DNA of 64,000 bases, taken from assembly GCA_032622095.1 (NCBI GenBank), contig CP136061.1, positions 169,267,107-169,331,106 on the forward strand, in the 5' to 3' direction. Position numbers and translations under genes: made by a program. Positions 49,801-64,000 of the stretch are shown here, piece after piece (the stretch's first letter is position 1; the number at the start of each line of letters is the position of its first letter). This stretch comes from Siphonodentalium dalli (Eukaryota; Mollusca; Scaphopoda; Gadilida; Siphonodentaliidae). The notes beneath the pieces were generated by a model, which saw nothing but the letters and a program-made list of their open reading frames with translations, was not told the DNA's origin and searched no databases.

Positions 49801-52584
49801 GCGTGTTGTACTTTTATTACACAACGGTCAATGTAGTCAAACTTCAACCCATGAAATTGTCAATTAAGGGCGTATCCGCACTGTATAATTGGTTCATATG
49901 ACTATAACTATCATATTTTGACCTATCACGATATTCACATGTTCGGGATGACCCATATAACCAATATTTCGAACTGCGTGTGGTACTTTTATTACACAAC
50001 GGTCAATGTAGTCCACCTTCAACCCATGAGTTTGTCAATTAAGGGCGTATCCGCACTGTATAATTGGCACAAATGACTATTACTATCATATTTCGACCTA
50101 TCACGATATTCACAAGTTCGGGTTGACCCATATAACCACTATTTCGAACTGCGTGTGGTACTTTTATTACACAACGGTCAATGTAGTCAAACTTCAACCC
50201 ATGAATTTGTCAATTAAGGGCGTATCCGCACTGTATAATTGGTTCAAATGACTAAAACTATCATATTTTGACCTATCACGATATTCACAAGTTCGGGTTG
50301 ACCCATATGACCAATATTTCGAACTGCGTGTGGTACTTTTATTAAACAACGGTCAATGTAGTCAAACTTCAACCCATGAATTTGTCAATTAAGGGCGTAT
50401 CCGCACTGTATAATTGGTTCAAATGACTATAACTATCATATTTTGACCTATCACGATATTCACAAGTTCGGGATGACCATACAACCACTATTTCGAACTG
50501 CGTGTGGTACTTTTATTACACCACTGTCAATGTAGTCCACCTTCAACCCACGAGTTTGTCAATTAAGGGCGTATCCGCACTGTATAATTGGCACAAATGA
50601 CTATTACTATCATATTTCGACCTATCACGATATTCACAAGTTCGGGTTGACCCATATGACCAATATTTCGAACTGCGTGTGGTACTTTTGTTAAACAACG
50701 GTCAATGTAGTCAAACTTCAACCCATGAATTTGTCAATTAAGGGCGTATCCGCACTGTATAATTGGTTCAAATGACTATAACTATCACATTTTGACCTAT
50801 CACGATATTCACAAGTTCGGGTTGACCCATATAACCAATATTTCGAACTGCGTGTGGTACTTTTATTACACAACGGTCAATGTAGTCAAACTTCAACCCA
50901 TGAATTTGTCAATTAAGGGCGTATCCGCACTGTATAATTGGATCAAATGACTATAACTATCATATTTTGACCTATCACGATATTCACAAGTTCGGGATGA
51001 CCATACAACCACTATTTCGAACTGCGTGTGGTACTTTTATTAAACAACGGTCAATGTAGTCAAACTTCAACCCATGAATTTGTCAATTAAGGGCGTATCC
51101 GCACTGTATAATTGGTTCAAATGACTATAACTATCATATTTTGACCTATCACGATATTCACAAGTTCGGGATGACCATACAACCACTATTTCGAACTGCG
51201 TGTGGTACTTTTATTACACCACTGTCAATGTAGTCCACCTTCAACCCACGAGTTTGTCAATTAAGGGCGTATCCGCACTGTATAATTGGCACAAATGACT
51301 ATTACTATCATATTTCGACCTATCACGATATTCACAAGTTCGGGTTGACCCATATGACCAATATTTCGAACTGCGTGTGGTACTTTTGTTAAACAACGGT
51401 CAATGTAGTCAAACTTCAACCCATGAATTTGTCAATTAAGGGCGTATCCGCACTGTATAATTGGTTCAAATGACTATAACTATCACATTTTGACCTATCA
51501 CGATATTCACAAGTTCGGGTTGACCCATATAACCAATATTTCGAACTGCGTGTGGTACTTTTATTACACAACGGTCAATGTAGTCAAACTTCAACCCATG
51601 AATTTGTCAATTAAGGGCGTATCCGCACTGTATAATTGGATCAAATGACTATAACTATCATATTTTGACCTATCACGATATTCACAAGTTCGGGATGACC
51701 ATACAACCACTATTTCGAACTGCGTGTGGTACTTTTATTACACCACTGTCAATGTAGTCCACCTTCAACCCATGTGTTTGTCAATTAAGGGCGTATCCGC
51801 ACTGTATAATTGGCACAAATGACTATTACTATCATATTTCGACCTATCACGATATTCACAAGTTCGGGTTGACCCATATGACCAATATTTCGAACTGCGT
51901 GTGGTACTTTTATTAAACAACGGTCAATGTAGTCAAACTTCAACCCATGAATTTGTCAATTAAGGGCGTATCCGCACTGTATAATTGGTTCAAATGACTA
52001 TAACTATCACATTTTGACCTATCACGATATTCACAAGTTCGGGTTGACCCATATAACCAATATTTCGAACTGCGTGTGGTACTTTTATTACACCACTGTT
52101 AATGTAGTCCACCTTCAACCCATGAGTTTGTCAATTAAGGGCGTATCCGCACTGTATAATTGGCACAAATGACTATTACTATCATGTTTCGACCTATCAC
52201 GATATTCACAAGTTCGGGTTGACCCATATAACCAATATTTCGAACTGCGTGTTGTACTTTTATTACACAACGGTCAATGTAGTCAAACTTCAACCCATGA
52301 AATTGTCAATTAAGGGCGTATCCGCACTGTATAATTGGTTCAAATGACTATAACTATCATATTTTGACCTATCACGATATTCACATGTTCGGGATGACCC
52401 ATATAACCAATATTTCGAACTGCGTGTGGTACTTTTATTACACAACGGTCAATGTAGTCCACCTTCAACCCATGAGTTTGTCAATTAAGGGCGTATCCGC
52501 ACTGTATAATTGGCACAAATGACTATTACTATCATATTTCGACCTATCACGATATTCACAAGTTCGGGTTGACCCATATAACCA
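46814..52584. repeat. Satellite B section with shuffled higher-order units
   Basis: Variant markers recur at several multiples of the monomer. CCCACGAG at 48,800, 50,549 and 51,246 gives steps of 10 and 4 monomers, and CCATGTGTTTG at 49,326 and 51,774 gives 14 monomers (2,448 bp). This suggests repeated unequal exchange instead of one fixed unit. Confidence 0.75.
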
Positions 52585-55500
52585 CTATTTCGAACTGCGT
52601 GTGGTACTTTTATTACACAACGGTCAATGTAGTCAAACTTCAACCCATGAATTTGTCAATTAAGGACGTATCCGCACTGTATAATTGGTTCAAATGACTA
52701 TTACTATCATATTTCGACCTATCACGATATTCACAAGTTCGGGTTGACCCATATAACCACTATTTCGAACTGCGTGTGGTACTTTTATTACACCACTGTC
52801 AATGTAGTCCACCTTCAACCCATGAGTTTGTCAATTAAGGGCGTATCCGCACTGTATAATTGGCACAAATGACTATTACTATCATATTTCGACCTATCAC
52901 GATATTCACAAGTTCGGGTTGACCCATATGACCAATATTTCGAACTGCGTGTGGTACTTTTGTTAAACAACGGTCAATGTAGTCAAACTTCAACCCATGA
53001 ATTTGTCAATTAAGGGCGTATCCGCACTGTATAATTGGTTCAAATGACTATAACTATCACATTTTGACCTATCACGATATTCACAAGTTCGGGTTGACCC
53101 ATATAACCAATATTTCGAACTGCGTGTGGTACTTTTATTACACAACGGTCAATGTAGTCAAACTTCAACCCATGAATTTGTCAATTAAGGGCGTATCCGC
53201 ACTGTATAATTGGTTCAAATGACTATAACTATCATATTTTGACCTATCACGATATTCACAAGTTCGGGTTGACCCATATGACCAATATTTCGAACTGCGT
53301 GTGGTACTTTTATTAAACAACGGTCAATGTAGTCAAACTTCAACCCATGAATTTGTCAATTAAGGGCGTATCCGCACTGTATAATTGGTTCAAATGACTA
53401 TAACTATCACATTTTGACCTATCACGATATTCACAAGTTCGGGTTGACCCATATAACCAATATTTCGAACTGCTTGTGGTACTTTTATTACACCACTGTT
53501 AATGTAGTCCACCTTCAACCCATGAGTTTGTCAATTAAGGGCGTATCCGCACTGTATAATTGGCACAAATGACTATTACTATCATGTTTCGACCTATCAC
53601 GATATTCACAAGTTCGGGTTGACCCATATAACCAATATTTCGAACTGCGTGTTGTACTTTTATTACACAACGGTCAATGTAGTCAAACTTCAACCATGAA
53701 ATTGTCAATTAAGGGCGTATCCGCACTGTATAATTGGTTCAAATGACTATAACTATCATATTTTGACCTATCACGATATTCACATGTTCGGGATGACCCA
53801 TATAACCAATATTTCGAACTGCGTGTGGTACTTTTATTACACAACGGTCAATGTAGTCCACCTTCAACCCATGAGTTTGTCAATTAAGGGCGTATCCGCA
53901 CTGTATAATTGGCACAAATGACTATTACTATCATATTTCGACCTATCACGATATTCACAAGTTCGGGTTGACCCATATAACCACTATTTCGAACTGCGTG
54001 TGGTACTTTTATTACACAACGGTCAATGTAGTCAAACTTCAACCCATGAATTTGTCAATTAAGGGCGTATCCGCACTGTATAATTGGTTCAAATGACTAT
54101 AACTATCATATTTCGACCTATCACGATATTCACAAGTTCGGGTTGACCCATATAACCAATATTTCGAACTGCGTGTGGTACTTTTATTACACAACGGTCA
54201 ATGTAGTCAAACTTCAACCTATGAATTTGTCAATTAAGGGCGTATCCGCACTGTATAATTGGTTCAAATGACTATAACTATCATATTTTGACCTATCACG
54301 ATATTCACAAGTTCGGGATGACCATACAACCACTATTTCGAACTGCGTGTGGTACTTTTATTACACCACTGTCAATGTAGTCCACCTTCAACCCACGAGT
54401 TTGTCAATTAATGGCGTATCCGCACTGTATAATTGGCACAAATGACTATTACTATCATATTTCGACCTATCACGATATTCACAAGTTCGGGTTGACCCAT
54501 ATGACCAATATTTCGAACTGCGTGTGGTACTTTTGTTAAACAACGGTCAATGTAGTCAAACTTCAACCCATGAATTTGTCAATTAAGGGCGTATCCGCAC
54601 TGTATAATTGGTTCAAATGACTATAACTATCACATTTTGACCTATCACGATATTCACAAGTTCGGGTTGACCCATATAACCAATATTTCGAACTGCGTGT
54701 GGTACTTTTATTACACAACGGTCAATGTAGTCAAACTTCAACCCATGAATTTGTCAATTAAGGTCGTATCCGCACTGTATAATTGGTTCAAATGACTATA
54801 ACTATCATATTTTGACCTATCACGATATTCACAAGTTCGGGTTGACCCATATGACCAATATTTCGAACTGCGTGTGGTACTTTTATTACACAACGGTCAA
54901 TGTAGTCAAACTTCAACCCATGAATTTGTCAATTAAGGGCGTATCCGCACTGTATAATTGGATCAAATGACTATAACTATCATATTTTGACCTATCACGA
55001 TATTCACAAGTTCGGGATGACCATACAACCACTATTTCGAACTGCGTGTGGTACTTTTATTACACCACTGTCAATGTAGTCCACCTTCAACCCATGAGTT
55101 TGTCAATTAAGGGCGTATCCGCACTGTATAATTGGTTCAAATGACTATTACTATCATATTTCGACCTATCACGATATTCACAAGTTCGGGTTGACCCATA
55201 TGACCAATATTTCGAACTGCGTGTGGTACTTTTATTAAACAACGGTCAATGTAGTCAAACTTCAACCCATGAATTTGTCAATTAAGGGCGTATCCGCACT
55301 GTATCATTGGTTCAAATGACTATAACTATCACATTTTGACCTATCACGATATTCACAAGTTCGGGTTGACCCATATAACCAATATTTCGAACTGCGTGTG
55401 GTACTTTTATTACACCACTGTTAATGTAGTCCACCTTCAACCCATGAGTTTGTCAATTAAGGGCGTATCCGCACTGTATAATTGGCACAAATGACTATTA

Positions 55501-58500
55501 CTATCATATTTCGACCTATCACGATATTCACAAGTTCGGGTTGACCCATATAACCAATATTTCGAACTGCGTGTGGTACTTTTATTACACAACGGTCAAT
55601 GTAGTCAAACTTAAACCCATGAATTTGTCAATTAAGGGCGTATCCGCACTGTATAATTGGTTCAAATGACTATAACTATCATATTTCGACCTATCACGAT
55701 ATTCACAAGTTCGGGATGACCATACAACCAATATTTCGAACTGCGTGTGGTACTTTTATTACACCACTGTCAATGTAGTCCACCTTCAACCCATGAGTTT
55801 GTCAATTAAGGGCGTATCCGCACTGTATAATTGGCACAAATGACTAGTACTATCATATTTCGACCTATCACGATATTCACAAGTTCGGGTTGACCCATAT
55901 AACCACTATTTCGAACTGCGTGTGGTACTTTTATTACACAACGGTCAATGTAGTCAAACTTCAACCCATGAATTTGTCAATTAAGGGCGTATCCGCACTG
56001 TATAATTGGTTCAAATGACTATAACTATCATATTTCGACCTATCACGATATTCACAAGTTCGGGTTGACCCATATAACCAATATTTCGAACTGCGTGTGG
56101 TACTTTTATTACACAACGGTCAATGTAGTCAAACTTCAACCTATGAATTTGTCAATTAAGGGCGTATCCGCACTGTATAATTGGTTCAAATGACTATAAC
56201 TATCATATTTTGACCTATCACGATATTCACAAGTTCGGGTTGACCCATATAACCATTATTTCGAACTGCGTGTGGTACTTTTATTACACAACGGTCAATG
56301 TAGTCAAACTTCAACCCATGAATTTGTCAATTAAGGACGTATCCGCACTGTATAATTGGTTCAAATGACTATTACTATCATATTTCGACCTATCACGATA
56401 TTCACAAGTTCGGGTTGACCCATATAACCACTATTTCGAACTGCGTGTGGTACTTTTATTACACCACTGTCAATGTAGTCCACCTTCAACCCATGAGTTT
56501 GTCAATTAAGGGCGTATCCGCACTGTATAATTGGCACAAATGACTATTACTATCATATTTCGACCTATCACGATATTCACAAGTTCGGGTTGACCCATAT
56601 GACCAATATTTCGAACTGCGTGTGGTACTTTTGTTAAACAACGGTCAATGTAGTCAAACTTCAACCCATGAATTTGTCAATTAAGGGCGTATCCGCACTG
56701 TATAATTGGTTCAAATGACTATAACTATCACATTTTGACCTATCACGATATTCACAAGTTCGGGTTGACCCATATAACCAATATTTCGAACTGCGTGTGG
56801 TACTTTTATTACACAACGGTCAATGTAGTCAAACTTCAACCCATGAATTTGTCAATTAAGGGCGTATCCGCACTGTATAATTGGTTCAAATGACTATAAC
56901 TATCATATTTTGACCTATCACGATATTCACAAGTTCGGGTTGACCCATATGACCAATATTTCGAACTGCGTGTGGTACTTTTATTAAACAACGGTCAATG
57001 TAGTCAAACTTCAACCCATGAATTTGTCAATTAAGGGCGTATCCGCACTGTATAATTGGTTCAAATGACTATAACTATCACATTTTGACCTATCACGATA
57101 TTCACAAGTTCGGGTTGACCCATATAACCAATATTTCGAACTGCTTGTGGTACTTTTATTACACCACTGTTAATGTAGTCCACCTTCAACCCATGAGTTT
57201 GTCAATTAAGGGCGTATCCGCACTGTATAATTGGCACAAATGACTATTACTATCATGTTTCGACCTATCACGATATTCACAAGTTCGGGTTGACCCATAT
57301 AACCAATATTTCGAACTGCGTGTTGTACTTTTATTACACAACGGTCAATGTAGTCAAACTTCAACCCATGAAATTGTCAATTAAGGGCGTATCCGCACTG
57401 TATAATTGGTTCAAATGACTATAACTATCATATTTTGACCTATCACGATATTCACATGTTCGGGATGACCCATATAACCAATATTTCGAACTGCGTGTGG
57501 TACTTTTATTACACAACGGTCAATGTAGTCCACCTTCAACCCATGAGTTTGTCAATTAAGGGCGTATCCGCACTGTATAATTGGCACAAATGACTATTAC
57601 TATCATATTTCGACCTATCACGATATTCACAAGTTCGGGTTGACCCATATAACCACTATTTCGAACTGCGTGTGGTACTTTTATTACACAACGGTCAATG
57701 TAGTCAAACTTCAACCCATGAATTTGTCAATTAAGGGCGTATCCGCACTGTATAATTGGTTCAAATGACTATAACTATCATATTTCGACCTATCACGATA
57801 TTCACAAGTTCGGGTTGACCCATATAACCAATATTTCGAACTGCGTGTGGTACTTTTATTACACAACGGTCAATGTAGTCAAACTTCAACCTATGAATTT
57901 GTCAATTAAGGGCGTATCCGCACTGTATAATTGGTTCAAATGACTATAACTATCATATTTTGACCTATCACGATATTCACAAGTTCGGGATGACCATACA
58001 ACCACTATTTCGAACTGCGTGTGGTACTTTTATTACACCACTGTCAATGTAGTCCACCTTCAACCCACGAGTTTGTCAATTAATGGCGTATCCGCACTGT
58101 ATAATTGGCACAAATGACTATTACTATCATATTTCGACCTATCACGATATTCACAAGTTCGGGTTGACCCATATGACCAATATTTCGAACTGCGTGTGGT
58201 ACTTTTGTTAAACAACGGTCAATGTAGTCAAACTTCAACCCATGAATTTGTCAATTAAGGGCGTATCCGCACTGTATAATTGGTTCAAATGACTATAACT
58301 ATCACATTTTGACCTATCACGATATTCACAAGTTCGGGTTGACCCATATAACCAATATTTCGAACTGCGTGTGGTACTTTTATTACACAACGGTCAATGT
58401 AGTCAAACTTCAACCCATGAATTTGTCAATTAAGGTCGTATCCGCACTGTATAATTGGTTCAAATGACTATAACTATCATATTTTGACCTATCACGATAT

Positions 58501-59926
58501 TCACAAGTTCGGGTTGACCCATATAACCAATATTTCGAACTGCGTGTGGTACTTTTATTACACAACGGTCAATGTAGTCAAACTTCAACCCATGAATTTG
58601 TCAATTAAGGGCGTATCCGCACTGTATAATTGGATCAAATGACTATAACTATCATATTTTGACCTATCACGATATTCACAAGTTCGGGATGACCATACAA
58701 CCACTATTTCGAACTGCGTGTGGTACTTTTATTACACCACTGTCAATGTAGTCCACCTTCAACCCATGAGTTTGTCAATTAAGGGCGTATCCGCACTGTA
58801 TAATTGGTTCAAATGACTATTACTATCATATTTCGACCTATCACGATATTCACAAGTTCGGGTTGACCCATATGACCAATATTTCGAACTGCGTGTGGTA
58901 CTTTTATTAAACAACGGTCAATGTAGTCAAACTTCAACCCATGAATTTGTCAATTAAGGGCGTATCCGCACTGTATCATTGGTTCAAATGACTATAACTA
59001 TCACATTTTGACCTATCACGATATTCACAAGTTCGGGTTGACCCATATAACCAATATTTCGAACTGCGTGTGGTACTTTTATTACACCACTGTTAATGTA
59101 GTCCACCTTCAACCCATGAGTTTGTCAATTAAGGGCGTATCCGCACTGTATAATTGGCACAAATGACTATTACTATCATATTTCGACCTATCACGATATT
59201 CACAAGTTCGGGTTGACCCATATAACCAATATTTCGAACTGCGTGTGGTACTTTTATTACACAACGGTCAATGTAGTCAAACTTAAACCCATGAATTTGT
59301 CAATTAAGGGCGTATCCGCACTGTATAATTGGTTCAAATGACTATAACTATCATATTTCGACCTATCACGATATTCACAAGTTCGGGATGACCATACAAC
59401 CAATATTTCGAACTGCGTGTGGTACTTTTATTACACCACTGTCAATGTAGTCCACCTTCAACCCATGAGTTTGTCAATTAAGGGCGTATCCGCACTGTAT
59501 AATTGGCACAAATGACTAGTACTATCATATTTCGACCTATCACGATATTCACAAGTTCGGGTTGACCCATATAACCACTATTTCGAACTGCGTGTGGTAC
59601 TTTTATTACACAACGGTCAATGTAGTCAAACTTCAACCCATGAATTTGTCAATTAAGGGCGTATCCGCACTGTATAATTGGTTCAAATGACTATAACTAT
59701 CATATTTCGACCTATCACGATATTCACAAGTTCGGGTTGACCCATATAACCAATATTTCGAACTGCGTGTGGTACTTTTATTACACAACGGTCAATGTAG
59801 TCAAACTTCAACCTATGAATTTGTCAATTAAGGGCGTATCCGCACTGTATAATTGGTTCAAATGACTATAACTATCATATTTTGACCTATCACGATATTC
59901 ACAAGTTCGGGTTGACCCATATAACC
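52585..59926. repeat. Satellite B higher-order repeat, 3,671 bp (21 monomers) x 2
   Basis: Private variants recur at exactly +3,671: AAGGACGTATCC (52,663/56,334), CTGCTTGTGG (53,471/57,142), TTAATGGCG (54,408/58,079), AAGGTCGTATCC (54,762/58,433), CTTAAACCC (55,610/59,281) and CTAGTACT (55,845/59,516). Confidence 0.9.
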
Positions 59927-62430
59927 ATTATTTCGAACTGCGTGTGGTAATTTTTATTACACAACGGTCAATGTAGTCCACCTTCAACCCATGAGTTTGT
60001 CAATTAAGGGCGTATCCGCACTGTATAATTGGTTCAAATGACTATTACTATCATATTTCGACCTATCACGATATTCACAAGTTCGGGTTGACCCATATGA
60101 CCAATATTTCGAACTGCGTGTGGTACTTTTATTAAACAACGGTCAATGTAGTCAAACTTCAACCCATGAATTTGTCAATTAAGGGCGTATCCGCACTGTA
60201 TCATTGGTTCAAATGACTATAACTATCACATTTTGACCTATCACGATATTCACAAGTTCGGGTTGACCCATATAACCAATATTTCGAACTGCGTGTGGTA
60301 CTTTTATTACACCACTGTTAATGTAGTCCACCTTCAACCCATGAGTTTGTCAATTAAGGGCGTATCCGCACTGTATAATTGGCACAAATGACTATTACTA
60401 TCATATTTCGACCTATCACGATATTCACAAGTTCGGGTTGACCCATATAACCAATATTTCGAACTGCGTGTGGTACTTTTATTACACAACGGTCAATGTA
60501 GTCAAACTTCAACCCATGAATTTGTCAATTAAGGGCGTATCCGCACTGTATAATTGGTTCAAATGACTATAACTATCATATTTCGACCTATCACGATATT
60601 CACCAGTTCGGGATGACCATACAACCAATATTTCGAACTGCGTGTGGTACTTTTATTACACCACTGTCAATGTAGTCCACCTTCAACCCATGAGTTTGTC
60701 AATTAAGGGCGTATCCGCACTGTATAATTGGCACAAATGACTAGTACTATCATATTTCGACCTATCACGATATTCACAAGTTCGGGTTGACCCATATAAC
60801 CACTATTTCGAACTGCGTGTGGTACTTTTATTACACAACGGTCAATGTAGTCAAACTTCAACCCATGAATTTGTCAATTAAGGGCGTATCCGCACTGTAT
60901 AATTGGTTCAAATGACTATAACTATCATATTTCGACCTATCACGATATTCACAAGTTCGGGTTGACCCATATAACCAATATTTCGAACTGCGTGTGGTAC
61001 TTTTATTACACAACGGTCAATGTAGTCAAACTTCAACCTATGAATTTGTCAATTAAGGGCGTATCCGCACTGTATAATTGGTTCAAATGACTATAACTAT
61101 CATATTTTGACCTATCACGATATTCACAAGTTCGGGTTGACCCATATAACCATTATTTCGAACTGCGTGTGGTAATTTTTATTACACAACGGTCAATGTA
61201 GTCCACCTTCAACCCATGAGTTTGTCAATTAAGGGCGTATCCGCACTGTATAATTGGTTCAAATGACTATTACTATCATATTTCGACCTATCACGATATT
61301 CACAAGTTCGGGTTGACCCATATGACCAATATTTCGAACTGCGTGTGGTACTTTTATTAAACAACGGTCAATGTAGTCAAACTTCAACCCATGAATTTGT
61401 CAATTAAGGGCGTATCCGCACTGTATCATTGGTTCAAATGACTATAACTATCACATTTTGACCTATCACGATATTCACAAGTTCGGGTTGACCCATATAA
61501 CCAATATTTCGAACTGCGTGTGGTACTTTTATTACACCACTGTTAATGTAGTCCACCTTCAACCCATGAGTTTGTCAATTAAGGGCGTATCCGCACTGTA
61601 TAATTGGCACAAATGACTATTACTATCATATTTCGACCTATCACGATATTCACAAGTTCGGGTTGACCCATATAACCAATATTTCGAACTGCGTGTGGTA
61701 CTTTTATTACACAACGGTCAATGTAGTCAAACTTCAACCCATGAATTTGTCAATTAAGGGCGTATCCGCACTGTATAATTGGTTCAAATGACTATAACTA
61801 TCATATTTCGACCTATCACGATATTCACAAGTTCGGGATGACCATACAACCAATATTTCGAACTGCGTGTGGTACTTTTATTACACCACTGTCAATGTAG
61901 TCCACCTTCAACCCATGAGTTTGTCAATTAAGGGCGTATCCGCACTGTATAATTGGCACAAATGACTAGTACTATCATATTTCGACCTATCACGATATTC
62001 ACAAGTTCGGGTTGACCCATATAACCACTATTTCGAACTGCGTGTGGTACTTTTATTACACAACGGTCAATGTAGTCAAACTTCAACCCATGAATTTGTC
62101 AATTAAGGGCGTATCCGCACTGTATAATTGGTTCAAATGACTATAACTATCATATTTCGACCTATCACGATATTCACAAGTTCGGGTTGACCCATATAAC
62201 CAATATTTCGAACTGCGTGTGGTACTTTTATTACACAACGGTCAATGTAGTCAAACTTCAACCTATGAATTTGTCAATTAAGGGCGTATCCGCACTGTAT
62301 AATTGGTTCAAATGACTATAACTATCATATTTTGACCTATCACGATATTCACAAGTTCGGGTTGACCCATATAACCATTATTTCGAACTGCGTGTGGTAA
62401 TTTTTATTACACAACGGTCAATGTAGTCCA
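58750..62430. repeat. Satellite B higher-order repeat, 1,225 bp (7 monomers) x 3
   Basis: GGTAATTTTTATTAC recurs at about 59,946, 61,171 and 62,396, and CTAGTACT at 59,516, 60,741 and 61,966, all steps of 1,225. The first copy overlaps the end of the second 3,671-bp unit, so the 7-mer was amplified from it later. Confidence 0.88.
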
Positions 62431-64000
62431 CCTTCAACCCATGAGTTTGTCAATTAAGGGCGTATCCGCACTGTATAATTGGCACAAATGACTATTACTA
62501 TCATATTTCGACCTATCACGATATTCACAAGTTCGGGTTGACCCATATAACCAATATTTCGAACTGCGTGTTGTACTTTTATTACACAACGGTCAATGTA
62601 GTCAAACTTCAACACATGAATTTGTCAATTAAGGGCGTAACCGCACTGTATAATTGGTTCAAATGACTATAACTATCATATTTTGACCTATCACGATATT
62701 CACATGTTTGGGATGACCCATATAACCAATATTTCGAACTGCGTGTGGTACTTTTATTACACAACGGTCAATGTAGTCAAACTTCAACCCATGAATTTGT
62801 CAATTAAGGGCGTATCCGCACTGTACAATTGGTTCAAATGACTATAACTATCATATTTTGACCTATCACGATATTCACAAGTTCGGGATGACCATACAAC
62901 CACTATTTCGAACTGCGTGTGGTACTTTTATTACACCACTGTCAATGTAGTCCACCTTCAACCCATGAGTTTGTCAATTAAGGGCGTATCCGCACTGTAT
63001 AATTGGCACAAATGACTATTACTATCATATTTCGACCTATCACGATATTCACAAGTTCGGGTTGACCCATATGACCAATATTTCGAACTGCGTGTGGTAC
63101 TTTTGTTAAACAACGGTCAATGTAGTCAAACTTCAACCCATGAATTTGTCAATTAAGGGCGTATCCGCACTGTATAATTGGTTCAAATGACTATAACTAT
63201 CACATTTTGACCTATCACGATATTCACAAGTTCGGGTTGACCCATATAACCAATATTTCGAACTGCGTGTGGTACTTTTATTACACAACGGTCAATGTAG
63301 TCAAACTTCAACCCATGAATTTGTCAATTAAGGGCGTATCCGCACTGTATAATTGGTTCAAATGACTATAACTATCATATTTTGACCTATCACGATATTC
63401 ACAAGTTCGGGTTGACCCATATAACCAATATTTCGAACTGCGTGTGGTACTTTTATTACACAACGGTCAATGTAGTCAAACTTCAACCCATGAATTTGTC
63501 AATTAAGGGCGTATCCGCACTGTATAATTGGATCAAATGACTATAACTATCATATTTTGACCTATCACGATATTCACAAGTTCGGGATGACCATACAACC
63601 ACTATTTCGAACTGCGTGTGGTACTTTTATTACACCACTGTCAATGTAGTCCACCTTCAACCCATGAGTTTGTCAATTAAGGGCGTATCCGCACTGTATA
63701 ATTGGCACAAATGACTATTACTATCATATTTCGACCTATCACGATATTCACAAGTTCGGGTTGACCCATATGACCAATATTTCGAACTGCGTGTGGTACT
63801 TTTATTAAACAACGGTCAATGTAGTCAAACTTCAACCCATGAATTTGTCAATTAAGGGCGTATCCGCACTGTATCATTGGTTCAAATGACTATAACTATC
63901 ACATTTTGACCTATCACGATATTCACAAGTTCGTGTTGACCCATATAACCAATATTTCGAACTGCGTGTGGTACTTTTATTACACAACGGTCAATGTAGT

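Larger units (their letters stand above)
40145..64000. repeat. Satellite B: ~175-bp monomer array, about 136 copies
   Basis: The anchor AAGTTCGGG(A/T)TGACC recurs every 174-175 bp from 40,150 to the end of the window (for example TTCG at 40503, 40677, 40852, 41027). Recurrent blocks are ATATTTCGAACTGCGTGTGG, ACGGTCAATGTAGTC, TTGTCAATTAAGGGCG and CCTATCACGATATTCAC. Monomers are nearly identical and all in one orientation. Short frames (such as the 100-codon ones at 40,509 and 43,829) just run across two monomers. The array continues past the right end. The length is close to a nucleosome repeat, so a centromeric or pericentromeric role is possible but undemonstrated. Confidence 0.97.

Noticed and set aside
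40145-64000. CRISPR-like array or CENP-B box in satellite B
   Set aside because: There is no repeat/spacer alternation, as whole 175-bp units are repeated. Scanning the monomer for the CENP-B core pattern (TTCG-N4-A-N2-CGGG) on both strands gave no match.

Overview
This is metazoan, non-genic, repeat-dominated DNA. The repeat styles (bivalve-type elements with internal tandem cores, a TTAA-flanked MITE family, an invertebrate LINE tail, AT-rich spacer) suggest a mollusc, probably a bivalve. That taxonomic guess rests on repeat character alone. I see no intact host gene. The only coding remnants are a piggyBac-family transposase with two in-frame stops and the C-terminal tail of a non-LTR retrotransposon.

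Layout. (1) 1-16,480: satellite A, about 17 units of roughly 850 bp or more. Each unit holds a complete ~476-545 bp TTAA-flanked MITE with long imperfect terminal inverted repeats (TIRs), plus an extra truncated left end and a spacer. A 6,888-bp block is duplicated in tandem, with a nested 1,328-bp duplication inside it. (2) 17,861-21,502: a solo MITE copy (+), the piggyBac transposase pseudogene, and an inverted MITE copy (-), arranged like a composite transposon. (3) 22,690-23,788: LINE 3' end with poly(A) signal and GAATT-type tail. (4) 25,301-32,711: three head-to-tail elements with a 5' hairpin, a core of ~164-bp tandem repeats and a 3' terminal hairpin, resembling pearl/HINE (Helentron-associated) elements. 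The first contains a 483-bp trimeric higher-order repeat, and a 1,675-bp segment is duplicated. (5) 32,860-34,050 and 38,930-39,480: inverted arrays of one diverged ~327-bp repeat family. They flank a patchwork of microsatellites, degenerate 164-bp-family copies, a 261-bp near-perfect palindrome with tRNA-like promoter boxes, and a ~130-bp tandem repeat. (6) 39,540-40,144: a diverged ~172-bp repeat. (7) 40,145-64,000 (runs off the window): satellite B, about 136 monomers of ~175 bp, with nested higher-order repeats of 3,320, 3,671 and 1,225 bp.

How the parts relate. The left half records one transposon family at three stages: a near-complete transposase gene, dispersed MITEs, and a MITE plus its flank amplified into a satellite. 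The right half is a large ~175-bp satellite bordered by an inverted, diverged relative. A 17-base imperfect palindrome, AATAAACGCTCTTTATT, recurs in the MITE family and in the otherwise different ~327-bp family. The whole looks like pericentromeric or other heterochromatic sequence. That is an inference.
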